Source: Campylorhamphus procurvoides (Eukaryota; Chordata; Aves; Passeriformes; Dendrocolaptidae). Taken from it: a stretch of 64,000 nucleotides of DNA. The notes beneath the pieces are model-generated. The model was given only the letters and a program-made list of their open reading frames with translations. It ran no database searches and was not told the DNA's origin. The stretch lies in contig WBMV01006647.1 of assembly GCA_013396655.1 (NCBI GenBank), forward strand, positions 1,579,438 to 1,643,437, given 5' to 3'. The position numbers were made by a program, and so were the translations under genes. Position 1 is the stretch's first letter; each line of letters begins with the position of its first letter. Positions 1 through 13,868 of the stretch are shown piece after piece.

Positions 1-629
1 TGCAGGAACAAATTTAGGGACAATTCTGTTACTAGACTGCAAGCAAAATCAGTTTCATAATTTCAGGAGAGCAAAATGAGCTAAAAAATATTCTCTTAAA
101 GAAGGAAAAGCCATAACATAAAGCCTCCTTTTGAAGCTGCCCTCCTCCTTTGCCCTCTGCCTTCCTCCTGAAGCTCTCTGTTGGTACAATTTCTCTCACT
201 TAGGTATCAATCCCATTAGACTGCGGTATTATATGGTTAAAACATTGATGTAACACAAGCTGCTACAGCAAATAATTGAAGTAATAAAATACAACTGCAG
301 TTATTTGCTCTCTTGAATTGCAGGCAGAAAAAAAAATGGAGACAGGTTTTTTTTAAACTGACCCCACAGTGTTGCATACAGACAGCAAAACTTCCTTTTT
401 AGTGTGTTTTCTTTTCTTGCTGTAAAACTTTTTTGAAAAAAATTATAGTGCAGTTGTAATAACTTATTTTTTTTCCCCCCACAGGAAAAGCAATCAGTTT
501 CCATTGGGGAATTATGCTTTCATAAATTTATTTTAAAAACGTAACTTTATATTTAAGCGACAAGAATATTGAAAGAATCTGAAATTACACCTCTTTTTTT
601 CCCTTTAAAGACACTTAATGGACTTATGT

Positions 630-655
630 TGTGTGTGTGTGTGTGTGTGTGTGTG
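630..655. repeat. (TG)13 microsatellite
   Basis: An uninterrupted TG dinucleotide run, followed by AGTGA. Confidence 0.97.
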
Positions 656-2188
656 AGTGAACATCTCCTCCAGGCTAAGACTCATTTTGTCAAGTGTTAG
701 CCCAAAATGTTCTATTAATGGCTGAACTGCAAAGTCTGACTAAACAGGGTTTGAAGTGAAAATCCTGCCAGCTCCTTGTCTGTGATGGCATGTGCACTGT
801 ACCAGGGCAGAGAGCCTCACAGCCTTGGCTCATTCAGCAGGAAAAGAGAGGAGTTTTGTGCCTGCCTTTTTACCTTTTCCATGGCTAGGAGGTGGATACC
901 CTCATGCATGAGCATCCTGGACTCTGCCCCTGACCAGGGGGTATGTCAGGACCTTCATTCTCTTTGGCACAGAGCAAGCAACACAGTCAGCTGGATTTAA
1001 ATTTCTCTAGACTTTTCGTTTCAGTGCGTACAAGTGTCAACTGCTTGATTTACAAAGTGTGTTAACATTATTTTAATATCTAGAAAACGTTGTTTGATTC
1101 TTTTTTATTCCGTAGGTTAAGTGGTTTGGTTTATTTATTAAGCCTATTGAACAAGATTTTATGGAAAATTCAGAAGACAAAATGCCCTGTTTCCCTCTAC
1201 ATGTTCACAAACAGATATATTATACAATGCTAGAAAAAGGCAAAAGGCCAAACTCATCTCTGGTGTAATTCCAGTAAAAGCAATAAAATTACACAAGGCA
1301 TGAATTTGGCCCAGGCATTGTAAATGTTACTCTGGTGCACACTGAGTGTCTGCTTGTTGTTACTGGCACGGCTTAAAATACAAATCCCCCCTTTTTTTTC
1401 ATAAGAATGGATACATTTCTCTGGAACAGATTAATCAATGAACCAGGTATCAGGTAACTATGACAAAGACAACAACTGCTTCAAATGCCTGCCTGTTTTA
1501 TGGCTTTTCCTTTTTCTAACTAACTTAGAGTCTCTGCTTTCCAATTTTTAAATAATTATATATTTATTCTCTTTTGTGTCTTGTCATTGTAAGGCTTTTA
1601 TTCCTTTTTTTTCCTCCTTTTTTTTTCTGTTGTCTCCTTTTCTCTAATTTGTCTTGTATGCCCTTCCGTGATGTTTCCTGTTGACACTTCTTGATATTTT
1701 TTCTAACTCAGAATGTGGCTTTCTAGCAGACACAGAGGCCCCAGAGTGAATACCCTTCAGAGCCAACTCTGACTTGGACCTTGCACAACACTATTAACTG
1801 GCTCTTACTCTAAGAAAGGTGGCTATAGCGGGATTGCTGAGCCTGAAGACAGAAATGGTTGGGGAGAGCTTGCCAACATGTTCGCACTAAATTCAACCAC
1901 TCTTCATTTCTACTCAAAAGAAGAATTACAAAAAAAAATAAAAAAGCACCAAACATTTTCAATCACAAACTTTCAAGGGCTTTTCTCAGAACTTTGTTGT
2001 TTTATGTTGCATTCATCTGTACGTTTGAGTTTATGCTCGTTGGCCACTTTAAAGTAAACATAGTTCAATGCCCTCAGAAACAGATTTCTTCAGCCCATTA
2101 GAATTCCCTGAAAAAGGCTTTATCTGCTGAACTGCTGGATATTTTCGTGTGCGTGTAATTTTTTTTCCTATCAGTTTGTTTTGTTTCC

Positions 2189-2220
2189 CCCCCCCTTTTT
2201 TTTTTTTCTTCTTTTCTTTT
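2189..2220. repeat. Homopolymer C then T tract
   Basis: A run of about ten C directly followed by about fourteen T and then TTCTTTTC, an asymmetric pyrimidine tract. Confidence 0.9.
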
Positions 2221-3106
2221 ACATTCAGTGCATATAAAACTTGGGAGCAGAAGCCTCCTTGGAACAAGATAGAATCATAAAAGACTTCAGGAATCTCATC
2301 ACAAGCTAAACAGTACAAATTGCACATTCTTCATGGAAGTATTAGCTTTTAGTGCGTGCCTGGATCCAAGCATAATAGATTATCCCAAAGTGGGAAAGAA
2401 TGAACAGTACAAAATTAGCAGAACTGGGAGCTCAGATCATTTGAAGGAGCAACATGATCTCTTTACTTTCAGGGTACTGAATTCTAAAGCCACTAGAAAC
2501 AGTATGTAAAATTATATCAGAGGAAGCAAGGAAGCATGTGTAGGCCTGGGAGGATCAAAAAAGAGTTTGGAAAATCTGTTTACAGAGGAAAATAAGTATT
2601 GAAAATCTATGAATGAGCTTGTAGGAAACAAACTGCTATCCATGAAGAATTTCTTGCTTTGAGGATAGAAAGATATGACAGAGAGAAAATACAAATAAAA
2701 TACATTTCAGTAGTTGTTCAGGGGCCAAGTGCTGTTGGAGAATAATCCTGCACTCAGAAATATAATATGGCACAGGTCGGTCTCCCTTCTTCTCAAGGAA
2801 GCCCTGCCAGAACAAATCCTTTATGCCACCAGCTGATGGGTTTGGTCTAACCATGCTGGGAAGCAGCCCAGGAACACTGTGCATTTACTGGGAGCTCCAA
2901 GATGGTGGTGACCATGCTCTGGCAGAACTACCCTGTACTTTCCTGCTGCCTCCCTCAGGTCCTGGGGAATGGGAATGAATTATTTTTGAGAACCAAACAG
3001 ATTAAAAGTTGCTGAAGCCAAATACAACCCTGAGGAGCATGTTGGTGAACATAAACCTGGTACTAAGGGGTACTATAACACATACAGGGGTGTTACTAGA
3101 ACACAT

Positions 3107-3252
3107 ATAGGCGGTGCAGTCACCATCCCTGGAGGGATTTAAAAGCTGTGCAGATGTGCCACTTGGGGACATGGTTTAATGGGGTGGGTTTGGCAGTTAA
3201 TGGTTGGACTCAGTGATCCTAGAGGTCTTTTCCTACCTAAACAACTCTGTAA
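3107..3252 (+). mobile_element. CR1 LINE 3'-end fragment
   Basis: The stretch has the classic avian CR1 3'-end order: a CACCATCCCTGGAGG start, GTGCCACTTGGGGACATGG, a GGTTGGACTCAGTGATC block, then GTCTTTTCCTACCTAAAC and a degraded octamer tail (CTCTGTAA). It is a 5'-truncated plus-strand copy of about 145 bp. The unusual 20-23 bp tandem duplication directly upstream (3066-3108) is not part of the usual CR1 consensus. Confidence 0.88.
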
Positions 3253-6200
3253 GCTTCTTGGGGTTTTATGCAGTGGTTATTAATCCATGCCTTGGCTGCA
3301 CATTCTGCCATTCTTGCTGTCTTATAATCCAATAACTACACCATACCAAAGACAATGATCCCAGCATGGGAGTCATCAGCTTTAGGAGGTGTTGGGGATT
3401 ATTTTTTCTTTTAAAATTCTTCTGGTGTGTTTTCTTCCATTAGAAAATGAAATTGCATGAGATTGCTTTAAAAACTCATTTTTTTTCCTAGCTATATAAA
3501 TGTATTCACAATACTTTATATTTTTAAAACTCATTTCCTCTTTACTTAACTCCTTGAGATAAGTGAACTCTCCTCTGAGTAAACATTCTACCAGAATACT
3601 GACTACCTTTTAAGCGATATATGATTTAGAAGGTAATGAAATATCACTTTCTTTTTCCATTTTTTTTAATAAATAGGTTTTAAAGTGCTTTTAGCTGCAC
3701 TTTAGCTTTTAGATTAAGAGATAAAACTGATGAAAGGGACACAACCTTCTGTCACAGGGCAGCATGGTATTTAGGAGGTGAGGTAGTTTAAAATACCATT
3801 TTTATCTTCATTTCTCTCCATTGGGATGACTGTATTTCTTTACTACATCCCGTAAGGTACTTTATCTTTGCCCATAAAGGCATTTTCTTCCTTAAACACT
3901 GAATATTGTGTAGTATGAGACTGTGTGACTGCATGTCTGCAATGACCTTATTCATAATCAAAGCACAGCTAAGCACATGAAATTAGTTAAAGACAAAGTG
4001 AGCATTGGTTTTAGGTGCTTAAGGGTGTCAAAACTTGGAAACCTATGAAAAATCTGAACTTTGGAGAGCAAGCATGTCAAAATTCCTCCAAACCCATATT
4101 CTTCTTAAAATTGCACATCCAGCCTTGAAGTGCCCAGTGGTCCCTTCTGAAGTCTCGCTGGTCCTACCCCAGCAGGTCACCCCCTCTCCCCCCACCAAGC
4201 CAAAAGCCCACACTCAGGAGTTTTTTTGTCACTGTTCTTATTTAATATGATTTGTTCACCAGGGCTCAGAGCAATGAAACCCAGTAAATAATATATTGGA
4301 CAAACAGAGAAGATAACAAAAGGAAATAGTTAAGGTACTATAATAATTTTAGCCATTCTTTTTTCAGGTCACTATAATCTGCCCAAAGATAACTAATTGT
4401 TCAAAGTAAACATTCCACTCTGACCACAAAAGGAATCCATTACACAAACATATAATTCACAGTCATTTTTAGTGGGTTGTAAACAGTTTGGAATGAGCAT
4501 AAAATGGGACAAAAATCAAAGTGAGCATTTAGAAATGAAAAAGTGTTTGCTACAAAAGGTCAGTCCCTTTACTTGGCAAACTATGTAGAAAAGCCTGGGA
4601 AAATGTTGAACACACAAGCAGTAAGGGAATTTTAAAGCCAACAACCTCCCTGTTTCTTTAAACAGACATCGGAACCTATAACTGGATCCTGTCAAACAAA
4701 CGACAGCAAAAAACATAACAGCTGCTAAGAAGTAAAGTTGAAAGATAAAGTTTTCTAAGCTAAGAACCTTCTCAGAAGTGGACTAAAGGTCTTTCTTAAA
4801 TCTTTAAGCAAGGTTATGGATCCCAGGGTGGCTTTTAGGCATTGAATCAAATATGTAATTTTGTGTATCATTCCTGTCAGAGCATCCTGTGCTCCAAGAA
4901 AAGCAACAGAAAACAATATCAGCAATGTCCAGCTCACAATGGAAGCCGTACCTGTAATCATCAGCTTTGCTGGCTGCAGTGTCATTTTTCAAGACATTTA
5001 GGCTGATTTGAGAACTCTAACGTGGACTTGGGAATGGGGGGAGAAACTGAAGGATGTTTCAAAAGAGAGATGAAAGTTCAATTAGATGTCCCTGGAGCAT
5101 TAGTAGTGTGTTCCTTCACAAAACCTAAACCACACTGGATACGTTTAGGATACGAACTGCTTGGGGTGTTCATTTACTCTGTCATTAGACACACAGACAA
5201 ATGATCTTCCCTGGAAAAGACTTTAGTATCAGACTGTTTTCACACGATATGAGAAGTTCTGGATGGCATGCGGTTTAGGTACGACACAGACTGATATTTA
5301 AAAATTTTTTTTAATGCGTTCTAGTCATGCCTTTCACATATTAANAAGGCAGCCAAGACTTTTAAAGGGTCATGGATAAGAAAATAAATAGGCGACTCCA
5401 GAAATGACTGGAAATAATATCTGGCCTAGAAACACCAAAAAGGCTTGCAATGGGCCCCACCCTTGGCAGGAGTGCTCAGAATGTGAGTTATAGTGCAGTG
5501 GGAGGATTGTCCCAGGCTTTCCTTGTTGTACTGCTCAGCTCAGCACTGGTGCTACCTGCGAGATGCCTTCCAGGGAGGAGAAAAAGCTGATTGAATCCAG
5601 ACTGAAACACAGGAACACAGATTGCAAAAGGCAGGTCAACAGATAGCCCCAGAAAAGCCTGAGGTCCACCCAAGGTAGGTGAGGATGGCAAATTAAAAGA
5701 AGACAGCTGAAAAACAAGGAATATGCTGTTCCAGGAAAAAACTTTTCTTGAAGTCCCTGAGAAAGTCGAAAATTAAGAGATGTTGGAGATCTTTGAGTTG
5801 AGACTGTGTTACTTCGACCTGATTGCTGCATGGCACAGAATTATTCTCTTATCCTCACCAGGTCACACCACAGACATGGGAGGTTTTCCTATTTAGGAAT
5901 TGCATGAGACACCAAGCCTACAACGCTCTTTGCCAGGATTCTGTTGGCGTCAGTGGCACAGGTCTGGACAGCTCAGTAATCAAGACTAGAAGTTCATCAA
6001 AAATTATGAATTAATAATTCAGTAATTATTATAAGTGATTCACAAGTACAGGAAGAATGAAGGAAGAACGAGCTTCCTTAAAAAAACCCCAAAACTAAAT
6101 GTGACTGTTGCCTTGCAAGTTTCGAGGAACAGGCACATTTCTATTGCTTCTTTTTATTAAACTCCATTATCAGCTCTGTAAGATGGCTGAGAAAATGAAG

Positions 6201-8538
6201 AAATACTTTCTGCTTCTCAGTCCTACTTCACTAACTGAAAATACCAAAAGGGGCTGAAAAAATGGAATTCATTCAATGATTTTTTTTTTTTCACATTCAC
6301 AAGTGAATCTTTGTTGGATAGATAAATATGTGTTATGGTGTGAGATTTTGTAAAGCAGACCTTATAAAGCACCTCTGTCCTAAAGTGGTGAAGAAGCAAA
6401 CTAGGGGATAAATGACCAAAATCTGATCTAGGTTAGACCAGAATAATTTCAGAGTAAATACCTTTTTGATAGTCATTTTAAAACAGTGTAACTAAATAGG
6501 AAATCTTGCCAATGCTTAATGACAACCTCTACATTTTTATTCTGTGGGAGAATATTTCTCCAGTTGGTTATTGTGTACAACCTCTTCTACACAGGAGAAT
6601 GTACTAATTAATATGGTTTATTCAGATCCCTGCTAGACTTTTTTTCTGTGCACAGTGATAATGCCATAAAAATCAGAAAAACAAATAGAAAATCAGTAGG
6701 TGAATAATATTTAAATCCGTGAGCTGATAACTAAGAATACAACTGTTCAGTGAAGTATGAATGTTTTGTAAGTAACATTTAGGGTCTTTTTTTTCCCTAA
6801 TAATCCTTTATCTTAAACGAAGCACGCAAGTAACATTTTTGGTACAGTTACAGTATGGAGATGATATATTTTCTAAATAGGAAAAAAAGCTTTTCTAGCC
6901 CAGCCAATATGCCAGCTGTACCGAGTATCTAGGCCATCTTACTAAGACTATGAAAGTAAACATACAGTTTTCATTAAATGTGCCTTTCCCATAATTGGTA
7001 CATAAGTATTTCCCATGACTCTGCAGTTGAGTATCTTGGCTGGAGGCATATCTGGCCATTAAGAGGAGGGCTTCAGATCTGTTGAGTCTCAGCCATGCCG
7101 GGAGACTTGGCACCTCCACATACTGCTTCCTAATACCAACCCCGGCATAAAATGTCATCAGAAGCTTGCATAAACATTGGACTTAGCTTCACATAAATTA
7201 CTGCTGTCCTGAGATAGTTTATGCCAGAACTTAGTAAAAACAACACTTTGAGTAAATAGAATGTGAGTAAATGCAAGCATCTTAATCCAAGAAAACGATA
7301 ATAGAAAAAAACTGTGTATCAAATATAAACTCATAAATATAGTGATAAAATGAAATTTTTATCTCATGCCATATGATTAGCTTCTATTTACACGTTAGAC
7401 TAACTAAAAGGGGTAGGCTTCTCTAAGTCACAGCAAGTTTGAAGGAAACACAAGAACGATAATGCAATACAAGGAAGGAAGAACTCCTTTGCAGAAACAG
7501 TAATACGTTCAGTTTCTAATATGAATATTTTTTTGGTAGTCACAGAGACAGTAAACATCTAACCGTGTTTTTTGCATTTTTCTGTTACAGTTCATCAGTG
7601 CAGAGACCTCTGGTCTCACTTCTCCAGTGAGAAAGGGTCAGATGCCACAAACATCTATGAAATATCCAGCGCATCTTTTGGAGAACTTGTGCAGAGACCG
7701 TAACTGAGCAGTGCTCTAGACATGTTCTGCATGGTGTGGCATTTTTACAATCTAATCTCTGCCTTTCCTTTTCATGTTCTGAATTTCTCCTCACAATTCC
7801 TCCTCTATTAATAGTCGCTTCACACGTTTCTCCCCTTCTTTTATCCAGTCTCCAGCCTCCCTCCAAAATACCCAATGCTACTATCTCCCCCTACCGAACA
7901 ATGTCCAGTTTGTCTCAGTCTCTGACTTCCTGCCAGTCATTCTGGGAATAATAATATCCCAGTGCTCTCTTTGCTGTATAATTAAAGCATGAATTTCTCT
8001 GAGTTTGAAACTCCAGGGTAGTTTTATTGCACCTTCCACTATAAAACCAGGTAGCAGTGGTGGAATTAAAATAGCTTTTTCCTTTGTGGATAACGCTCTA
8101 AGTATCTTTTTTATTTTTTCATGGGTACTCTTGTTCTGAGACTCCAGTATATGGCAGTGACAATGGGTTCACCCAGTCTTATTCTGAAAATAAATTTTCT
8201 ATCTTTTGCAAGATATATGTTTCCCCAGATCCCTGGAACAAGTTGTAAACTTGTAACAGATGGTGATGAAGCCTCACATTTTTATACAATACATTTTAAG
8301 ATTCTGCATCTACCGCATGTACCTTCCAAAGAAAATGACCTTCAGTGAGAGAAGATACACTCTGCAGAAAGGAAGGCAGGCAATGGTGTTAAGTACATCT
8401 TTTTTATACTATGAAAATCCTTCTTATTCATCAAAACTTTTAATGAGGATGAGTACTCATTCCAATATTTTTACAATATCATGGCTTTTAAAATAACTGT
8501 AAAAATTAGTCACCTGCACTCATTAAAGAATAATATAT

Positions 8539-8564
8539 TATATATATATATGTGTGTGTGTGTG
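8539..8564. repeat. Compound (TA)n(TG)n microsatellite
   Basis: About 12 bp of TA dinucleotides passes directly into about 14 bp of TG. Confidence 0.95.
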
Positions 8565-11500
8565 GGCATACTAGAATAACATTTATTTTGATTGAATACA
8601 ATTCAGGACTTTGGAAAAAGTATTGGCGTTACACTCACCAGAGACTTCAGAATGAAAGCTACTGACATTTTATCGACATTTAGCATTTACTTACCCAGAG
8701 AAAGACTAAACCAACAACATGTCAAACAAAATATAAGGAATAATCAGCATGAATAGGTTCTATTAGTGTCCTATCATATAAAGAAAATGAAGATACACAA
8801 TGTGATATAGTTCAGTTCACAACTGTATTGTAAATTGAACTGTCTGCCTGCCCTGGCAATCTGAGAAGAGTTATGAGGTAAAAGTTTTGGTTGCTATTAG
8901 GAAAAAAAGAAGGATTAAATAATAAGGTACTCACCTCTTCTTTCAACAGCTTTTATGCACAGTCTTACAAACTGGGGGACTGTAGATTTTTCATGCTCAC
9001 AAACCAAGTGCAAATGGGAGCCAAATATTTGATCTACATTTGGAAATCAAGAGGAAAATACATTAAGGCATATTTTTAACAGTGGGATTTTTCCCTCTTC
9101 TCAGCTTGCCTATTAAGTTAAAACTCAGATATTGAAGATGGACAGGGAAAGTTGGAAGAAAATCCTTTTAGATTCCTAGTGGCCATTAGCTTCTGCCACA
9201 GAACCAAATCCCTCAACATCTGCTGCTCATAGTGCTTGGATACTTCCCTCTGGATTCAAGTTTCAATTGTCACTTGCACCATGACCTTGACCTTTTAGGC
9301 CTTGGAGGTCTCTAGAGTTTGCTTGGACCTGCCATTAAAAAAAGTGAAGGCCATTCTAGAGCTACAGCTCCCTAACTTGTTGAGGACAAAATCCTACTTG
9401 ATATCAACCGCTGGTCCTAGAAACTCATCTTGTTGAGTTGTCTGTTGTCTGTCTCTTCCACACATTTGGAAGTTTCACTTTTGCTTGGAGTACTATAGGA
9501 GTGCAAGCGTTTCATTACTTTACATCATCAGGAATTAGTACAATTTCATCTAGACTTTACAAAAGCTTTGTTTTAAATAATCAAATTACCTGCTTAAAAA
9601 AATAGAAGATACTAGATGTCTTTGGATGAGGATTGCATTTTACACCAAGCCTAACTTGTGATTAGTGTTACTTCCTTCAGGAAAAATAATTCAACTAGAT
9701 GTTACATTTTAGTTTTTGTGATTTCAAAGTTCTGGTCAACTTAGTATGTTGATCTTGAAACATATTTGTATGAGCAGGTTGAACTCTTCAGATTACTAAT
9801 TAGTTCTCTCCATCTCATTTCCACTCTATATGTTTGAGAAATTATGAAAAGAGCAATCAGTAACAGGGACGATGTCAGCTAGAATCAGAATGAATCAAAC
9901 AGATGAGAGGAACTACTCAATAGAAAGCAGTTAAATGGTGAAACAATAGGAGTGTACTGTCATCATTTACCCAGAGAGACAGTCTCCATATAGCATTTCA
10001 ACAGAGTACTACAGTTTGTAAATTGGCGTAGAGGTTTTGAAAATTATTGTATAGATAGCTGAAGGGTGATAGCACAACTCTGTGCTCTGCACAGCAAACC
10101 CAGCAACAGCTCAGATGGCACTGGATGTTTCCTCCATAGTCATTCCCACCACTTTCCACCATAACCAGCTGGAGCGATTCTTCCTCCCAGCAACACAACT
10201 TTCCTTCACTAACAGGCAAAGCCCCCATTTGTTTATTTTCTGCTTTGCAAGGAGCTTTGCTTTACCTATCATTAGTCACCACTATTTCATACTCAGCTTA
10301 GATTCCAAGTGCAACTCAAGTGCTTTTTCTTTCCTAATATCCCAGAGCTGGAAAAACAAAGACAGAAACAAGGTGGGGTGCAGAGGATGGTTTGGACCTC
10401 TCAAGATGTGTCAGGGAAGTTTATTCCAGCACCTCCCAATGCATGTGATCTGCATTCTGGGAGAGTACACCAAAGCCTGAATTTAAGTTAGTCAGAGTTT
10501 GGGCTGCAGAAGGGATGGAGGACTGGGTTCACAAACTGCACCGAGGAAGGTTGTGTGCATGTGTGGCGTTAAGCATTAGCGAACAGTCTGTTACATGCTT
10601 TGGGGTTATGTTTCTGACAAAGCACAGTCTGGTTACATTTTCTTCATAAAACATTTATAGCTGCCTTCAGTGGTAATTATACATACAGAGATTTATGATT
10701 AAAATGTACTAGCACTTCCTCTTTTGACATCTTAATTGTTTTTCAAAATTTTAGCAAAGACCTGTCAAATTCTTTGCGTAATATGGAATGGTCTCCAATG
10801 TAAATTATGTTAAAAAAATAAAAAAAAATTATCTTGTTTGGTGGACAAAGACACTTGTAAACAACTTCAGATGCAAAACAGGCAAAGAACTGCACTGTGT
10901 TTAGATGGCAACACATGAAGAACTGAAACAAAATTAATGCATGGCTGTTCAGCAGTTTTTTCTCTGTGTTATAATCACTTTATAATCAACTTCCAGGATT
11001 ATTTCACAGTTACTCTTTCAATCCCCTATATGAATACAGAATACTTGGTATTCCTGTGAAGAAATTTTGAAAAGGCTGAAAACAGTTTTGTAGTTCTCAC
11101 TTAGTCCATTCCTTCATTTCTTGGTGCAGATTCTATATATTCAGCAAAAATATTTAACCTCACTTTATATACCTTTCACTGTATGGATATGGCCACGTTC
11201 TGTACCTTGCAGTCGAGGTTTAAATCACCTCTTCTTTAGCAAACAGGCACTCAGGAATTTTATCTTGGATGGAAAGGCAGCAAAACAGCATTAATTTTTT
11301 CTGGGCATCAAAATAGACTACAGTGAAACAACAGCAGACACAACTGCTTTGGAGGGGTTTTTTGCCCTTCTAGAAATTCATGAGTATCTATCAGTAAATG
11401 ATCCCATGAGTCATCCAAATACTCTCAGTTCTGGGTACTCCTGAACCACAAATTCCGTGACTCTCTAGTCAATTGATTTTTTGCTGGATCTGTTTCTGTA

Positions 11501-12707
11501 CATAAACATGGGAATGGCAACAGTTACACTGCCATATTTACACTTGTAGAGGTCACAGGGATAGTTGAGAAAAACTCAGTTGAGATTTGTTTGTGCAGTA
11601 TTTCAAAACTAAGAAACTATAGGAATAACAAATTGTTAACTTTTGTAAGCTAGATTTATGTGTAATTAAGATTAAAACATTATTTTCTAATTCTTTTATA
11701 GGTGTGTGTATATTTATGGCTTATGACTAGTTTAAAGGGAAACTATCCAGGACAGTTTTTCAAAAAAATAGGAACTTGTCCCCAAGGAATAAGGGAAGCA
11801 AAAAAACCTTTGTTTGATTTATTTATGATAAGGCACTCCAAAACCTCATTTTTTATGACCTGAAAAAAAGAAAAGATGTACACAACACTCCTAACCTCCT
11901 GTTATGACAGTTTATGTTTCCTATCCAGCTTATTTAACTCAAATGCCTGGGAAATAGACACAATTACCACCTTATGGAATGCTACTTAACTTTAAATGCT
12001 CCCCTCTGAATAGAAATCCACTTTATCTTCTCAGAGTTATTCCAGTTTCTCAGGAATTATTTCCTCTATAGGCTCCTGAAATGCTCTTGTTTCATCATTT
12101 AAAAATTTAAACTAACAATTGTTCGGAAATATCTTTTATTAGAACAAAGGCAATTCCCATGCAGTGTATTCTGTTCACAAGAGCTCGTACAAAGGAGCTG
12201 CATACTATGCCCATATACAGCTTTAATCATTCACTCTTTCAGCTGTTATCAATTTAAAACCAATGAAACTCCCACACTGAGTCCATTTGAGCAGTCAATT
12301 TTAATATCTTGGGGCATCTGTAGTTATTCTGAATTGGCTGCAAAAGCAGAACTAACAAGTTAAGCTCTAACCATAAGTCTACATCAGGCTGGTAAACCAT
12401 ACATCAAACACCGACAGTTAGTCAATACTGTAGTATGAAAAACCAACAAGCATTTTTAAGAAGAGCAATATATTCATAATATGTTTGGTGGTATGGTTTA
12501 CATTACACATCCCTGCTATCTGCACATTAAAAATTTGGTTGGAGATGGTGGGGTGTGTGACAGCTTTGCACATGGATATAAAACGAGACACCAGAAGAGA
12601 AGGGAATGGACATTCACAAGTTATATAACATAAAATGATGATTGCAGCTGCAATGAATTGCTCATTCTGGGGAACTTCAAGTTTTCTCTGAGCCTGACAG
12701 AGCTACT

Positions 12708-12736
12708 TTTCTTTTTCTTTTTTTTTCTTTTTTTTG
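12708..12736. repeat. T-rich pyrimidine tract
   Basis: Repeated T runs separated by single C, ending in a T8 run. Confidence 0.9.
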
Positions 12737-13769
12737 AGTAGTTCTCGCAGGCTGCAGCAAAGCCACTAATCCTGAGCTGCAGAAATCTCGACTATGGGAG
12801 ACAATACTTCTGGAAAAGAAACAATTAAAACAAAATCTCTAAAGCCACATCCTCACTGAGAGTGTCATTGTTTAACTGTTTTGGGTGTACATGGATGAGA
12901 TGTGGCCACACTTGGAAAGAACTCATACTTCAGTGTTTTTTATTAAAAATCAGGGAAGAGCATGGCTAATTCTCCCATTCTTCAGAAAGAAGCTTAAATT
13001 CTGACATGAGAGGAGACGATGCAATGGTACAATGCCCAAGTTTTTAGAAACATGAATTATATCTGTGTAATCCCATGTCTTTCAAGAACACAATTAACCC
13101 TGCCACATCTGGATTTGAGCTGCTGGACTACCAGAGCTCTGTATCAACATCCAAGTTGTTTGTTTTCTTTGTATCTCTTTGAATTTTGGGAGGGAAAAGA
13201 CAGAAGAACAAAAAGGCAAAATAAGAGAGGAATGTACAGAGAGAGGAACGGGACAGGAGGAAGCACAGCAGTGAATTTTTGTATGGGGAAGTGATGCATT
13301 TGGGGCCATATTCTGAAAGATGACTTCTAGCTGCTCAGTCTCCAGAGTCAGACACATTAAGTCAGACATTAAAGTGACGCTGATCCCAGACTGGGGCTCC
13401 AAATAGTGCCATGACACTTTTACAGTAAGTGGGGCAGGTCCTCAGCTGACTGAAGTCAGAAAGGTTGTCAATGGAGCTCCCCTGATTTATGCACACTGGG
13501 AATCTTGCCAGTCCTTTTAACTTGGAGATTTATTATATTTCGTTGATCTGTGGTGGTCATCAATTTAAAAAAAATTATATTTGTGAACAGCTACTATTAT
13601 GTGGCATATGAACCATCAGATTCATTTCACATTCTCAGAAGAAAGGAAAATAGTACTATAGACATAGGTGTCAGGAAATTCTGGTGTTTTACTGGGGTAA
13701 GAGCTTGTTTGAGTTCAAAGAGAGTGTGCCTGCTGTACTCCTCAAAACAGGTCTCCAACAATATTTTCT

Positions 13770-13868
13770 CTCAGGCTCATGGTGCAACTCTTGGGGATGT
13801 TCCTGTGCAGGGCTAAGGGCTGGACTTGATGATCCTTGTGGGTCAGCATCTGGGATTCTGTGATTTCT
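13770..13868 (+). mobile_element. CR1 LINE 3'-end fragment
   Basis: The block GGGCTGGACTTGATGATCC followed by TTGTGGGTC and ending in GGGATTCTGTGATT is the diagnostic end of a CR1 of the GATGATCCTTGTGGGTC type, in plus orientation. The ATTCTGTGATT terminus is the partial octamer repeat. Upstream the match becomes weak near 13770, so the copy is heavily 5' truncated. Confidence 0.85.

Noticed and set aside
1441..1480. Minus-strand FEAV resemblance to the RhoGAP block CIEAVEKRG
   Set aside because: The match stops after four residues, and the downstream KRG-DVDG residues are absent.
3344..3375. Minus-strand GIIVFG resemblance to the RhoGAP block LGIVFGP
   Set aside because: The frame hits a stop within three codons, and neither the neighbouring residues nor splice sites match.
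9181..9215. Minus-strand ADVEGFG resemblance to LDVDGIYRVSG
   Set aside because: The residues after Gly do not fit, and no AG/GT borders frame it.
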